Part shown: positions 35,405-45,072 of the stretch, one piece after another
Numbering within the stretch: the first letter of the stretch is position 1
Layout of the letters: every line of letters begins with the position of its first letter
Origin: Chlamydiales bacterium
GTDB taxonomy: Bacteria; Chlamydiota; Chlamydiia; Chlamydiales; JACKPQ01
Direction: 5' to 3'
NCBI GenBank assembly: GCA_024233435.1
Contig: JACKPQ010000003.1
Coordinates: 1 to 64,000 of the forward strand
Length of the DNA stretch: 64,000 nucleotides
Notes under the pieces: generated by a model
Seen by the model: only the letters and a program-made list of their open reading frames with translations
Told to the model about the DNA's origin: nothing
Databases searched by the model: none
Position numbers and translations under genes: made by a program

Positions 35405-36076
35405 CTATTGCATTTTTGCTGCTCTATAAATGGCTATTGGTGAGTAGCAAGCGTCCATAGCATTACCATTATGTGCTGATGGAATCTTTTCTGGTTTAAG
35501 GATAGTGTTTAACTGTTGAATGAACGCAACGGTTTGTTTTTCATTTCCACTCAATTCGATATACTTAACTGTTCCCTTTGGCAGCGAAAAGGATGGTGTT
35601 GTAGACAATGTTGTTTTGTAAAGAACGTCATTCACTGGTGCATTATAAGCTGTTTTTTTTACGTAGTCATGGGTAGGTAGAGAAAAATTCAAGTCTCTTA
35701 CTGGTTCTAAAGAATAAAGAGGCTCTTTGACTAGTGAGGGTTTAATATTTGCCATACTTTCTTCAGTTTGAGCTTTAGCAGGTAAGTCCACATTTTGTGA
35801 AGTGTTAGGTTGACCACTCATAAAAGCAGCAAAGATAGAGAAGATTAAAAAAGCTACTGTAGCTACAATATATGCGACACCTAAAACGGCTAATGGAACC
35901 GCTGAGATTGGAGAGGTGGCAGCTAGCACGAGGATACCTGTGCCAACAATTGCTGAAAGGGCGAGCCCCGCAATAATCGATTTTGCTAATGTGCTTGTTT
36001 TATCTGAAGGATAGTTTCTATCCGTCTTATTATTAGTTGCTTGTGAATTTAGCAATGTTATATTTTGTGCAGTCAT
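35405..36076 (-). CDS. inclusion-membrane-like (Inc) protein candidate
   Basis: A 223-residue protein without known family. Two closely spaced hydrophobic segments (about residues 31-53 and 60-85), joined by a short ISAVP turn, form the bilobed domain that marks chlamydial Inc proteins; both long tails are polar. Inc proteins are type III secreted into the inclusion membrane. The 45-bp AT-rich leader and opposite orientation to rpoC suggest its own promoter. It could also be an ordinary two-span membrane protein. Confidence 0.55.
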   Translation of the reverse strand: MTAQNITLLNSQATNNKTDRNYPSDKTSTLAKSIIAGLALSAIVGTGILVLAATSPISAVPLAVLGVAYIVATVAFLIFSIFAAFMSGQPNTSQNVDLPAKAQTEESMANIKPSLVKEPLYSLEPVRDLNFSLPTHDYVKKTAYNAPVNDVLYKTTLSTTPSFSLPKGTVKYIELSGNEKQTVAFIQQLNTILKPEKIPSAHNGNAMDACYSPIAIYRAAKMQ

Positions 36077-36172
36077 TTATTTACCTCTCTATATTAAAAG
36101 TTATTAATTAGTTTATATTATATTATAATTTATAATTAATGTAAATAATTAATAAAAATGACTAGATATAGA

Positions 36173-37102
36173 TTACTTCGAGGATAGGTGCTGCTCGAGC
36201 TTGATGATGTCAGCTGCGAATTTACGGATCCCTTCAGCGAGCTTCTCTGTTGCCATGGCATCATCATTAAGTAGATAGCGAAAGGACTTTTCGTCAATAT
36301 CTAGCTTTTCAAGTTTTTGATTCTTAGCGATTTGCGGATCTAGCTTGCGGGGGACATCACCTTCGGCTTCACCGAGCTCTTTGAGGAATTTAGGGCCAAT
36401 AGTAAGCAAATCGCAGCCTGCGAGCTCTAGGATTTCGCCGCTGTTACGAAATGAAGCGCCCATGATTTGCGTGTCATGGCCAAAGCGCTTGTAATAGTTA
36501 TAAATTGTCTTAACAGACTCAACACCTGGATCTTCAGACGGAGAAAAGTCTTTCTTTTCGGCATTTTTGTACCAGTCGAGGATGCGGCCAACGAAAGGGG
36601 AGATAAGGGTGGCTCCAGCTTCAGCGCAGGCGATGGCTTGAGGTAGGCTAAACATGAGGGTCATGTTGCAGTGAATCCCTTCTTTTTCAAGGGCTTTAGC
36701 GGCTAACACGCCTTCCCAGGTTGAGGCGAGTTTGATCAAAATACGCTCACGCGCAATGCCTGCTTTTTCGTAAAGGTCTATGAGATGGCGACCTTTGGAG
36801 ATGCTGCCATTGACGTCAAAAGAGAGACGAGCATCCACTTCGGTGGATACGCGGCCAGGAACGATTTTAAGGATCTCTAAGCCAAAATTGACGAAGATTT
36901 TATCCATAATCTGGCTGATATCACCTTTGCCAAAGGCGACAGCTTCGTCTACAAGGTGTCGATATTCATCCATTTGTGATGCTGCATAAATTAGGGAAGG
37001 GTTAGTGGTTGCGTCGGTGGGCTTATAGCGCTTGATCTCTTCAATTTCGCCTGTATCTGCTACTATTGTAGTCATTTGTGCGAGTTTATCGAGTTTAGAC
37101 AT
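36173..37102 (-). CDS. tal: transaldolase
   Basis: A 309-residue class I transaldolase of the pentose phosphate pathway. The Schiff-base lysine lies in ILIKLASTWEGV; TDATTNPSLIY and MGASFRNSGEILELAGCD are the family signatures. The start at 37102 has AAAGGGGAAA upstream and gives the usual N-terminus MSKLDKLAQMT; the frame is open seven codons further. The gene follows rpoC in Chlamydia as well, but the intervening Inc-like gene is an addition. Confidence 0.97.
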   Translation of the reverse strand: MSKLDKLAQMTTIVADTGEIEEIKRYKPTDATTNPSLIYAASQMDEYRHLVDEAVAFGKGDISQIMDKIFVNFGLEILKIVPGRVSTEVDARLSFDVNGSISKGRHLIDLYEKAGIARERILIKLASTWEGVLAAKALEKEGIHCNMTLMFSLPQAIACAEAGATLISPFVGRILDWYKNAEKKDFSPSEDPGVESVKTIYNYYKRFGHDTQIMGASFRNSGEILELAGCDLLTIGPKFLKELGEAEGDVPRKLDPQIAKNQKLEKLDIDEKSFRYLLNDDAMATEKLAEGIRKFAADIIKLEQHLSSK

Positions 37103-37173
37103 GGTTTCCCCTTTATTGCTCAAGATAACAAAATAAGTTATTTGGCGCTACAATTGGTGTTAGCCCTTTAACC

Positions 37174-37422
37174 TTAGTTTGAGCTCGAAGACGAAGACGA
37201 GGTCGATGTGGACTGAGTGACAGTTCCAGCGACAATGGCAATGGCAGCTATCATTGCTAGTCCCCACCCCATCATAGACATTCCAATGGCCTGCTCCTCG
37301 TAATCACTGCAATTTTCTGCAGGAGGCATAGGAGAAGGCAGCTCGCAACAGTCTTCATCAAATGCGCTTAGAGGCGTTGCCACGATAGCGATAGACATTA
37401 TAATCGTATATATCTTTTTCAT
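37174..37422 (-). CDS. small exported membrane protein, unknown
   Basis: An 82-residue protein with a leader (MKKIYTIIMSIAIVATPLSA), an acidic Cys-Pro-rich stretch (DEDCCELPSPMPPAENC), one membrane span (MMGWGLAMIAAIAIVAGTV) and a serine tail. I recognise no family. Its location between tal and the ATPase operon on the reverse strand might reflect an old ferredoxin-position gene loss, but there is no sequence support. Confidence 0.5.
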   Translation of the reverse strand: MKKIYTIIMSIAIVATPLSAFDEDCCELPSPMPPAENCSDYEEQAIGMSMMGWGLAMIAAIAIVAGTVTQSTSTSSSSSSSN

Positions 37423-37517
37423 TCTAAACCTATAACTTTACCTTCTATTTCTTTTAATAAACTATTTCGAAATAAATAGGTTTAAAAATGTAGTTTTTTG
37501 TGAAATGGATCTTGCTC

Positions 37518-37546
37518 TTGCTTGATATAGGGACTTGCGCTATGAT
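37518..37546 (+). promoter_or_regulatory. candidate promoter of the V-ATPase operon
   Basis: TTGCTT, a 17-bp spacer and TATGAT, 33 bp before atpE. The -10 box matches the consensus at five of six positions, the -35 box only at its first three. AAGGAG at 37569-37574 is the ribosome-binding site. Confidence 0.45.
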
Positions 37547-37579
37547 GAGGCAATTTCAAGAAGATGTTAAGGAGCTTTC

Positions 37580-38212
37580 ATGATGGATCAGCAACATCCC
37601 CAAGACAAGGTAAAAAAAATTTGTGATGCCCTCAAAGCTGAAACGCTTGATCCGGCAAAACGCGAGGCCGAGGCTCTGATCAATGAGAGCAAACGTAAGG
37701 CTAAGGAAATTGTTGATGCGGCGCGAGCAGAGGGAGAGGCGTTGATTGCTCATGCTGAAGAGGAGATTGTTAAAAAGCGTGCAACGGCTGAAAGCGCGCT
37801 AAGGCTTGCCGCTCGCCAGACTATAGAGGCTCTTAAACAGAAGATTGAATCGCAGTTTTTTAATCGTGAGCTGACAGGCTTGGTCGAAACAGAGCTGCAA
37901 AAGAGCGATGTGATTGCAAAGCTTATCGAAACGGTTGTAAACGCAATCGAAAAAGAAGGTGTCGAGGCTAATCTTGAAGCGATTGTGCCAAAGGTAATTT
38001 CTGCCGAAGAGGTCAATAAGGCTCTTGGAAAGGCAATTATCGAAAGGCTTAAATCAAAGGGTGTGATTTTAGGTGATATCAAAGGTGGAGCTGAGGTGAA
38101 GCTTATCGATAAGCACATTACGCTTGACATCACCGATGAGGCACTTTGTAACTTGCTCGCTGATTACATTCGCGATGATTTCCGCGAGCTTATTTTTAGT
38201 GGGAAAAATTAG
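37580..38212 (+). CDS. atpE: V-type ATP synthase subunit E
   Basis: A 210-residue peripheral-stalk subunit. A long charged helix (AEALINESKRKAKEIVDAAR, continuing to about residue 95) is followed by a globular C-terminal domain that contacts A and B. Two ATG codons are adjacent at the start (37580 and 37583); the second has the better spacing to AAGGAG. First gene of the seven-gene ATPase operon. Its TAG overlaps the GTG of the next gene by one base. Confidence 0.9.
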   Translation: MMDQQHPQDKVKKICDALKAETLDPAKREAEALINESKRKAKEIVDAARAEGEALIAHAEEEIVKKRATAESALRLAARQTIEALKQKIESQFFNRELTGLVETELQKSDVIAKLIETVVNAIEKEGVEANLEAIVPKVISAEEVNKALGKAIIERLKSKGVILGDIKGGAEVKLIDKHITLDITDEALCNLLADYIRDDFRELIFSGKN

Positions 38213-38976
38213 TGCATTATTACTTTTTAGCAGCGTCCCTTCCTGATATTGAACTAGGTCAAGAGCCTGAACTCTCGTTCAGCTCATTGATGCTTCTTTT
38301 TCGTGAGAACCTGTCAGAGGATGACATGGACGATATCAATCGCTTGCGCTGGTTAATTGACATCGACAATGTCCATAAATTTATCAAAGATGAGCCTTTA
38401 AACCCTTTTGGTTTGCTCAAACGTAAGGAGATCGAAGAAGCGCTTTTAAATCGCACGCTTCTCCCTGATTATGTTTTTGATATTCTTGATCAAGGCGATG
38501 ATCATTTTTATAAAATCTACCTCACATTCTTTCGCACGGAGGCCACTGAAGAGAAAGGGTTTTTAAAACGATATTTTGCTTTTGAGCGAAGTTTGCGCCT
38601 CTGCTTGGCAGCGGTGCGTGCAAAGGATACAGGTCGGGACTTAAGCAAAGAGCTTGCCGATGCGGATCAAAGTGATTTTTTAGTTAGGGCGTTGATTGCG
38701 AGCAAGGATGCTAGTGAGCCCGATTTTCCTTTTGAGCTGCGCTCGCTCTATGATATTGTTAAAAATTTATCTGATGATCCTTTTCAACAATACTGCGAGA
38801 TCGCGCGTTATCGATTCAAGAAGATAGGAGAGCTTGCAAAGGATTATCCCTTTAGCTTAGAGGCTCTCATGATTTACACGCTTCGCCTCATGCTTGCTGA
38901 GGAGTGGCATCTTTTAAATGATGAAGAGGGACAAAAACGCTTGAATGCGTTGATACACCAGAAGGAAACCGCATGA
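38212..38976 (+). CDS. DUF2764 protein, probable V-ATPase C/d-like subunit
   Basis: A 254-residue soluble helical protein starting with GTG (MHYYFLAASLPDIELGQEPE). It occupies the slot between atpE and atpA held by a DUF2764 gene in Chlamydia. No typical V-type C/d subunit is otherwise visible in the operon, so it is likely to take the place of the rotor-to-stalk connector (inference). It overlaps both neighbours, by one and four bases. Confidence 0.7.
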   Translation: MHYYFLAASLPDIELGQEPELSFSSLMLLFRENLSEDDMDDINRLRWLIDIDNVHKFIKDEPLNPFGLLKRKEIEEALLNRTLLPDYVFDILDQGDDHFYKIYLTFFRTEATEEKGFLKRYFAFERSLRLCLAAVRAKDTGRDLSKELADADQSDFLVRALIASKDASEPDFPFELRSLYDIVKNLSDDPFQQYCEIARYRFKKIGELAKDYPFSLEALMIYTLRLMLAEEWHLLNDEEGQKRLNALIHQKETA

Positions 38977-40727
38977 GCCAAACAACAGGATCTGTATCTA
39001 AAGCTTTCGGAAATTTACTGCACGTTGTCTTTGAAGGAGATGTGCGCCAGGGAGAGGTTGGATTTGTAGAAGTGCAAGGGCTTAAGCTTAAAGCTGAAGT
39101 GATTGAAATTGCAGGTCGCGAGGCAAAAGTTCAAGTTTTTGAGGATACGCGCGGTGTCAAATGTGGCTCGCAGATGACATTTACCACGCATTTGCTTGAA
39201 GCCGAACTCGGCCCAGGTCTTATTTCATCAATTATCGATGGCTTACAAAACCCGCTAGAAAAAGTTGCAGATGCTACAGGTGTTTTCTTAACGCGGGGCA
39301 CTTACGTGGCTCCTCTCGATCACTCAAAGCGCTGGGATTTTCAGCCTACTGCTCAAATTGGTGATCAAGTGGAGAGGGGGGATTTTCTTGGCTTTGTGAT
39401 GGAAGGGCGTTTTCACCATCAGATTATGGTTCCGTTTAAAATGTATGGCACATACACCGTTTCCTGGATTGCAAAACCTGGTAACTACACTCTTGATAAT
39501 GTGATTGCAAAGCTAAAAAGTGATAAAGGAATCGAGCATGAGATCACCATGGTGCAAAAGTGGCCTGTAAAGCTTCCTCTTTTTAAAGGGACAAAGGTCA
39601 AAGCTAAGAAGATGATGGATACAGGATTGCGCACCATTGATACGATGTTTCCCTTAGTAAAAGGTGGAACGTTTTGCTCGCCAGGCCCATTTGGCGCAGG
39701 TAAGACGGTGATGCAGCACCATCTTTCGAAATATAGCTCTGTTGATATTGTCGTGATTGTTGCTTGCGGTGAGCGCGCAGGTGAGGTTGTTGAAGTCTTG
39801 CGCACGTTTCCCCATTTAACGGACCCTCATACAGGAGATTCACTCATTAGCCGCACGGTGATTATTTGCAACACCTCATCAATGCCGGTCGCTGCTCGTG
39901 AGGCTTCTGTCTACATGGGTGTGACAATTGGTGAATATTACCGCCAAATGGGCATCGATGTTTTGCTTTTAGCTGATTCAACATCTCGTTGGGCACAAGC
40001 GATGCGCGAGATGTCAGGCCGTTTAGAGGAAATACCGGGAGAAGAGGCATTTCCTGCTTATTTAGCTTCGCGTATTGCAGCCTTTTACGAACGCTCGGGC
40101 GTTGTGCGCCTTAAAAACGAGAAGCATGGTTCATTGACAATTGGGGGTTCTGTATCCCCCGCAGGTGGTAATTTTGAAGAGCCGGTAACGCAGGCAACCC
40201 TCTCTATTGTGGGCGCCTTTCATGGCTTATCGCGCCTGCGCTCTGACGCTCGCCGCTATCCTGCAGTGGACCCCCTTATTTCTTGGTCAAAATATCGTGA
40301 TGATGCCGGATCGGAGCTGGGAGAAGGGTGGTCGGATCAGGTGCGCAAGGTTGAAGCGATTTTAAGAGAGGGAGATGAGATCGGCAAGCGTATGGAAGTT
40401 GTTGGCGAAGAGGGAATCAGCATTGAAGATTTGCAGACAAACTTGAAAGCTGAGATGTTTGATTTTGTCTATCTTCAGCAAAATGCCTTTGATAAACAGG
40501 ATGCTTATTGTTCATTGAAACGGCAACGCAAGCTCTTTGAGCTGATCTGCAAAATTTTTGATGCGCCTTTAACTTTTACTTCGCATGATGAGGCTCGATC
40601 ATTTTATATGGATTTGCAAAACCAGCTTAACAACAGCAACTACATTGAATACAACACGGATCAATATAAAAAAGTGATGCATGACATTGAGAAGAAAGTG
40701 ATGGATGCAGCTGGAGGCAGGGCATGA
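38973..40727 (+). CDS. atpA: V-type ATP synthase catalytic subunit A
   Basis: A 584-residue catalytic subunit. The Walker A motif GPFGAGKT is at residues 238-245, and GERAGEV, LLADSTSRWAQAMREMSGRL and SVSPAGGNFEEPVT are the A-subunit signatures. Length is normal for V/A-type A. It overlaps atpB by four bases (ATGA), favouring coupled translation and 1:1 synthesis. Confidence 0.98.
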   Translation: MSQTTGSVSKAFGNLLHVVFEGDVRQGEVGFVEVQGLKLKAEVIEIAGREAKVQVFEDTRGVKCGSQMTFTTHLLEAELGPGLISSIIDGLQNPLEKVADATGVFLTRGTYVAPLDHSKRWDFQPTAQIGDQVERGDFLGFVMEGRFHHQIMVPFKMYGTYTVSWIAKPGNYTLDNVIAKLKSDKGIEHEITMVQKWPVKLPLFKGTKVKAKKMMDTGLRTIDTMFPLVKGGTFCSPGPFGAGKTVMQHHLSKYSSVDIVVIVACGERAGEVVEVLRTFPHLTDPHTGDSLISRTVIICNTSSMPVAAREASVYMGVTIGEYYRQMGIDVLLLADSTSRWAQAMREMSGRLEEIPGEEAFPAYLASRIAAFYERSGVVRLKNEKHGSLTIGGSVSPAGGNFEEPVTQATLSIVGAFHGLSRLRSDARRYPAVDPLISWSKYRDDAGSELGEGWSDQVRKVEAILREGDEIGKRMEVVGEEGISIEDLQTNLKAEMFDFVYLQQNAFDKQDAYCSLKRQRKLFELICKIFDAPLTFTSHDEARSFYMDLQNQLNNSNYIEYNTDQYKKVMHDIEKKVMDAAGGRA

Positions 40728-42022
40728 AAAAGATTTACGATCGCATTAACAGCATCAGAGGAAGCTTGGTTACAGTTAAGGCTAAGGGGGTGGCCCTTGG
40801 TGAAATGGCGCAAATTGAGCGCGCTTTTGGCCCACCAACATATGCCTCTGTCTTGGCGCTAGATGGCGACAGCGTTACGCTTCAGGCTTTTGAGGATACA
40901 CGGGGAATCTCAACGGGTGATCATGTGACATTTTTAAACCGGGATGTCTCGGTTACCTTTGGTGAGACTCTTTTGGGAAGGCGCCTTAGCGGCACAGGTG
41001 CTGCCATTGATGGCGGCCCGAAAGTGACAGGTCCTCAAGTGCCCATTGGACAGCCCTCTTTTAATCCCGTCAGACGCATTATACCTCACGAAATGGTTCG
41101 GACAAACATTCCGATGATCGATATGTTTAACTGCTTAGTCAAATCTCAGAAAATTCCAATTTTTTCTGTAGCAGGTGAGCCCTACAACCAACTGCTCATG
41201 CGTATTGCTAATCAAACAGATGCCGATGTCGTGATTATCGCTGGGATGGGTTTGCGTTTTGACGATTATCAAGCCTTTATCGATAATGCTGAAAATTCTG
41301 GGTCGCTGGACAAGACTGTGATGTTTGTGCACAAGGCAACAGAGCCTGCTGTTGAATGCACCTTGGTTCCAGATATGGCTTTGGCTGCTGCTGAGCAGTT
41401 TGCCGTGCGCGATAAAAATGTTCTTGTGCTCATGACGGATATGACAGCTTATGCCGATGCACTCAAGGAAATCATGATCACCATGGACCAAGTTCCTTCC
41501 AATCGTGGTTATCCAGGATCCCTTTATTCTGATCTGGCTGCTCGCTATGAAAAAGCAGTCGACATTGATGGGAGTGGGTCGATCACAATTATCGCTGTGA
41601 CAACAATGCCAGGAGGCGATGTCACTCACCCTATTCCCGATAATACTGGTTACATCACAGAAGGGCAGTTTTATTTACATGATGGCTTTATCGATCCATT
41701 TGGCTCGCTTTCTCGCCTCAAGCAACAAATAATAGGCAAGGTAACGCGAGAAGATCATGGCGACTTGGCCAATGCGATGATCCGGCTTTATGCCGAATCA
41801 AAAAAGTCGCGTGAGCGTGCTAGTATGGGTTTTCGCTTGTCTCGTTGGGATGAAAAACTCCTGAAATTTTCCGATCAATTTGAAAAGCAAATGATGGATC
41901 TTGACGTGAACATTCCGATTGAAGAAGCCCTCGATCTTGGTTGGAGAATTCTTGCACAATGTTTTGATTCCCACGAAATAGGCATTAAAGAGTCTCTTTT
42001 AAAGCAATATTGGCCAGGGTAG
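40724..42022 (+). CDS. atpB: V-type ATP synthase subunit B
   Basis: A 432-residue nucleotide-binding but non-catalytic subunit, lacking a canonical Walker A (PIFSVAGEPYNQLL at the equivalent place). MTDMTAYADALKEI and GYPGSLYSDLAARYE are family signatures. Slightly shorter than typical B subunits (about 460). Confidence 0.97.
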   Translation: MKKIYDRINSIRGSLVTVKAKGVALGEMAQIERAFGPPTYASVLALDGDSVTLQAFEDTRGISTGDHVTFLNRDVSVTFGETLLGRRLSGTGAAIDGGPKVTGPQVPIGQPSFNPVRRIIPHEMVRTNIPMIDMFNCLVKSQKIPIFSVAGEPYNQLLMRIANQTDADVVIIAGMGLRFDDYQAFIDNAENSGSLDKTVMFVHKATEPAVECTLVPDMALAAAEQFAVRDKNVLVLMTDMTAYADALKEIMITMDQVPSNRGYPGSLYSDLAARYEKAVDIDGSGSITIIAVTTMPGGDVTHPIPDNTGYITEGQFYLHDGFIDPFGSLSRLKQQIIGKVTREDHGDLANAMIRLYAESKKSRERASMGFRLSRWDEKLLKFSDQFEKQMMDLDVNIPIEEALDLGWRILAQCFDSHEIGIKESLLKQYWPG

Positions 42023-42025
42023 AGC

Positions 42026-42643
42026 ATGGCTCAGATCAAAATGACCAAAAATGAGCTGCGCGATCAACAGCGCAAAAGGTCGCAGCTCGAGCGTTATTTA
42101 CCAACCCTTCAGCTTAAAAAAGCGTTGTTGCAAACAGAGGTTAACAATGCACAGATTGAGCTGGAAAAGCTGCAAATTATTGCAAAAGAGCAAGAACTTG
42201 ATATTATCAAATTTGCTCGCCTTTTTACGCACCCTAATGCATCAGATTTGGAAGCATCGCTAAAAATTGTAGAAGTTAAAATCCACGCTGAGAATATCGC
42301 AGGTGTTGAGATTCCTGTTTTTGAAGAGGTGGTCTTCGAGCCCTTAACCTATCATCTTTTTGATACACCTCTTTGGATTGATAGTGCCATCAAGTACCTA
42401 CGTGCCCTTTTAAGTACCCGCGAGCACATACGTGTTGTGGAGCAAAAAAAGGCTGCTTTAGAAAAAGAATTGCGAGATGTCTCAATTCGTGTGAATCTGT
42501 TTGAAAAAGTTTTAATTCCGCGCACAGATGTCAACATTAAGAAAATCAAAGTCTTCTTAGGTGATCAACAACTATCTGCTGTGGCACAAGCCAAAGTAGC
42601 CAAAACTAAAATCGAAATGCGTAAAAAGGAGGCAGCAGCATGA
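42026..42643 (+). CDS. atpD: V-type ATP synthase subunit D
   Basis: A 205-residue central-shaft subunit made of two long helices: residues 5-60 (NELRDQQRKRSQLERYLPTL) and 130-200 (VEQKKAALEKELRDVSIRVN), as in other D subunits. The intervening middle is divergent. Its end overlaps the start of atpI by four bases. Confidence 0.95.
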   Translation: MAQIKMTKNELRDQQRKRSQLERYLPTLQLKKALLQTEVNNAQIELEKLQIIAKEQELDIIKFARLFTHPNASDLEASLKIVEVKIHAENIAGVEIPVFEEVVFEPLTYHLFDTPLWIDSAIKYLRALLSTREHIRVVEQKKAALEKELRDVSIRVNLFEKVLIPRTDVNIKKIKVFLGDQQLSAVAQAKVAKTKIEMRKKEAAA

Positions 42644-44544
42644 GACGTTGCGTTAAAAAATATGCCTTCATAGGTTTGATGTCAGAAAGAGATGCCTTTT
42701 TTGAGGAAGCTCAAAAAACTGGGTTCATCGAATTTATTCCAGCATCTCAAACTAAGAATATCAGAATGCCAAAAGAGCTTGAGGTTTATGCCCAGGCACT
42801 AAAAATTTTGCGCCATCAAGATGAGTGTGAGCAAGAGCTGTCAGGCGATGCAAAAATACTTGCCGAGCGCGTTGTTGAGCTCAAACATACGCTTGCAGCT
42901 CTTGAGGACGAGGAACACAGCGTGAATGCCGAGATTGGGCGTGTACATATTTTTGGCGATTTTGATCTAGCCCAGATTAAGTATTCTAATGTTAACCGGC
43001 ACATACAATTCTTTACACGTAAGCAGTCCAAGCGCAACTTAAATGGGGATTTGCCAGATGAGCTCATTTACATTGGAACTGAATTTGACCTCGATTACTT
43101 TGTCAGTATTGCCAAGGAGACGATGCAAATTGCTGACATGATAGAAATGCACATAGAAAGACCTCTTGGAGTATTACAAGAGCGTTTGAAGGTTATAAAG
43201 CAAGAGCATAAGCGATTTCACGCAGAGCTAAAATCTTTAGCGGCCTTCAAGGAGGTAATCGAAGCATCTTTTATCGATAAACTCAATCTTCATAATTTGA
43301 CATTTGCACAAAGCGAAACCACATCAGAACTAGAAGAGATGCTTTTTGTGGCCAAATGTTGGATGCCTGATATCAAACTTGCCGCAGCGCACAACTTAAT
43401 GAGAAATTTTAGTGTCCACTGTGAACCTTTGCCGATTGAAAAAGATGAGCGTGTACCAACCTATCTAGATAACAAAGGGTTTTCACGCATCGGTGAAGAT
43501 CTTGTGCAAATCTATGATGTGCCTTCAGCTGAAGATAAAGACCCAAGTCCTTGGGTTTACTGGGCATTTATTTTATTTTTCTCGATCATCGTTGCCGATG
43601 CTGGCTATGGCATGCTCTATTTTGCACTTGCCTTTTTTCTGCGGCATAAATTTAAAAACCTCAAAGGCTCTGGGAGGCGATTTCTCAACCTCGTTATGAG
43701 CATAGCAATAGGATGCGTTGCGTGGGGTGTTTTTACAGCTTCTTATTTTGGCATGCATTTAAGGCCTGACAATCCCATCAGCCATTACTCCGTGATTGGC
43801 TACTTAACGCGGGCCAAGGCAGAATATCACATCGAGCAAAAAGACGATGTCTATAAGTTCTGGGTTGATAAATACCCCTTGCTGACAGAGGCGAGTTCAG
43901 GAGAACAATTTATCAATGATGCAAAGGAAAACAAAGAGGGTCAGCTTCTTTTTCCAATTAATGAAGAATTTGCAGATAATATTTTACTTGAACTTGCGCT
44001 CTTGATTGGGACCATCCATATCTGCCTATCTCTTTTGCGCTATGGACTACGCTCTTGGGCAAACTTTGGTTGGGTGGCCTTTATGATCGGAGCTTATCTT
44101 TTTCTTCCTTCGATGCTCAATGCAACGTCGATGATTAATTTTCTTGGATTAGTATCGAAGGCTACAGCAACCGCCTTTGGCTTGCAGCTTTTAAGCGTTG
44201 GCATTTCCTTTGCCATAATCATCGCTTTCATACAACTACGCTTAAAAGGGCTGGGGGAAATTGCTAATGTTATTCAAATTTTTGCTGATACTCTTTCCTA
44301 TTTGCGTCTTTATGCTTTGGGCCTAGCTGGCATGATGATGGCAGCGACTTTTAACGGGATTGCAAGAGATGCAGGACTATTTGCAGGAATTCTGATTCTT
44401 GTAGCAGGGCATGCTCTGAATATCACCATGGGCGCCATCGGTGGGATTATTCATGGATTGCGTCTGAATTTCCTCGAATGGTACCATTACTCATTTGATG
44501 GAGGCGGCAGATTTTTCAAACCATTAAAATTATTAAGGAGATAA
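42640..44544 (+). CDS. atpI: V-type ATP synthase subunit I (a-subunit)
   Basis: A 634-residue subunit that forms the ion half-channels and stator contact. The cytosolic N-terminal half is coiled-coil rich; from about residue 306 the membrane domain begins (WVYWAFILFFSIIVADAGYG), and LRLYALGLAGMMMA contains the conserved arginine of the ion pathway. A long loop near residues 385-440 is specific to this lineage or poorly conserved. Confidence 0.95.
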   Translation: MRRCVKKYAFIGLMSERDAFFEEAQKTGFIEFIPASQTKNIRMPKELEVYAQALKILRHQDECEQELSGDAKILAERVVELKHTLAALEDEEHSVNAEIGRVHIFGDFDLAQIKYSNVNRHIQFFTRKQSKRNLNGDLPDELIYIGTEFDLDYFVSIAKETMQIADMIEMHIERPLGVLQERLKVIKQEHKRFHAELKSLAAFKEVIEASFIDKLNLHNLTFAQSETTSELEEMLFVAKCWMPDIKLAAAHNLMRNFSVHCEPLPIEKDERVPTYLDNKGFSRIGEDLVQIYDVPSAEDKDPSPWVYWAFILFFSIIVADAGYGMLYFALAFFLRHKFKNLKGSGRRFLNLVMSIAIGCVAWGVFTASYFGMHLRPDNPISHYSVIGYLTRAKAEYHIEQKDDVYKFWVDKYPLLTEASSGEQFINDAKENKEGQLLFPINEEFADNILLELALLIGTIHICLSLLRYGLRSWANFGWVAFMIGAYLFLPSMLNATSMINFLGLVSKATATAFGLQLLSVGISFAIIIAFIQLRLKGLGEIANVIQIFADTLSYLRLYALGLAGMMMAATFNGIARDAGLFAGILILVAGHALNITMGAIGGIIHGLRLNFLEWYHYSFDGGGRFFKPLKLLRR

Positions 44545-44547
44545 ACG

Positions 44548-44970
44548 ATGGACTTTTCAATGATAGGACCTGCGATTGTGCTCGGTTTGAGTTGTCTTGG
44601 CAGTGCAATAGGGTGTGGAATTGGTGGCATGGCCTCACATGGAGTGATGGCGCGTGTAGACGAAAACCACGGTAAATTTATTGGGATGTCAGCCATGCCT
44701 TCATCGCAATCTATTTACGGCTTTGTGCTGATGATCCTCATGCGCGATGCCATTCGAGCCAACACACTTTCTGCTGCATCAGGCGTTGGAATTGGCGTTG
44801 CTATTGGCTTGGCGATTATGGTTTCTGCGATTTATCAGGGGATGTGTGCAGCTTCTGGCATTCAAGCATCAGCCAAGCAGCCGGCAGTTTTTGGTAAATG
44901 CTTTGCAGCCCTTGGTATTGTGGAATCTTTTTCACTTTTTGCATTCGTCTTTGCGCTTCTGCTGATTTAG
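44548..44970 (+). CDS. atpK: V-type ATP synthase proteolipid subunit K
   Basis: A 140-residue rotor-ring subunit with four membrane helices, the duplicated-hairpin form. The carboxylate is E126 in helix 4 (GIVESFSLF). Q54 (PSSQSIYG) in helix 2 and Q97 (AIYQGMCAAS) in helix 3 match in order the glutamines that bind Na+ in the Enterococcus hirae K ring; the partner Thr there is Ser here. This is compatible with Na+ coupling but does not prove it. Confidence 0.95.
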   Translation: MDFSMIGPAIVLGLSCLGSAIGCGIGGMASHGVMARVDENHGKFIGMSAMPSSQSIYGFVLMILMRDAIRANTLSAASGVGIGVAIGLAIMVSAIYQGMCAASGIQASAKQPAVFGKCFAALGIVESFSLFAFVFALLLI

Positions 44971-44976
44971 TTTTGT

Positions 44977-45005
44977 CTTGGCCACTCTTTGAAAGATTGG
45001 CCAAG
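44977..45005 (+). terminator. terminator-like hairpin after atpK
   Basis: CTTGGCCA and TGGCCAAG form an 8-bp stem, extended inside by TCTT/AAGA. It begins six bases after the atpK stop. The T-run is poor (aaaattcttgtg), so termination may be partial or need Rho. Confidence 0.6.
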
Positions 45006-45072
45006 AAAATTCTTGTGTTTCTTTGTTCAATACTCTATTTAAATTTAAAAGAATATTTAAACGGAGAATTTT

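Noticed and set aside
45000..45060. Promoter before the autotransporter gene (TTGTGT, 17 bp, TATTTA)
   Set aside because: The -10 box matches only half of the consensus in AT-rich DNA; I could not separate it from chance.
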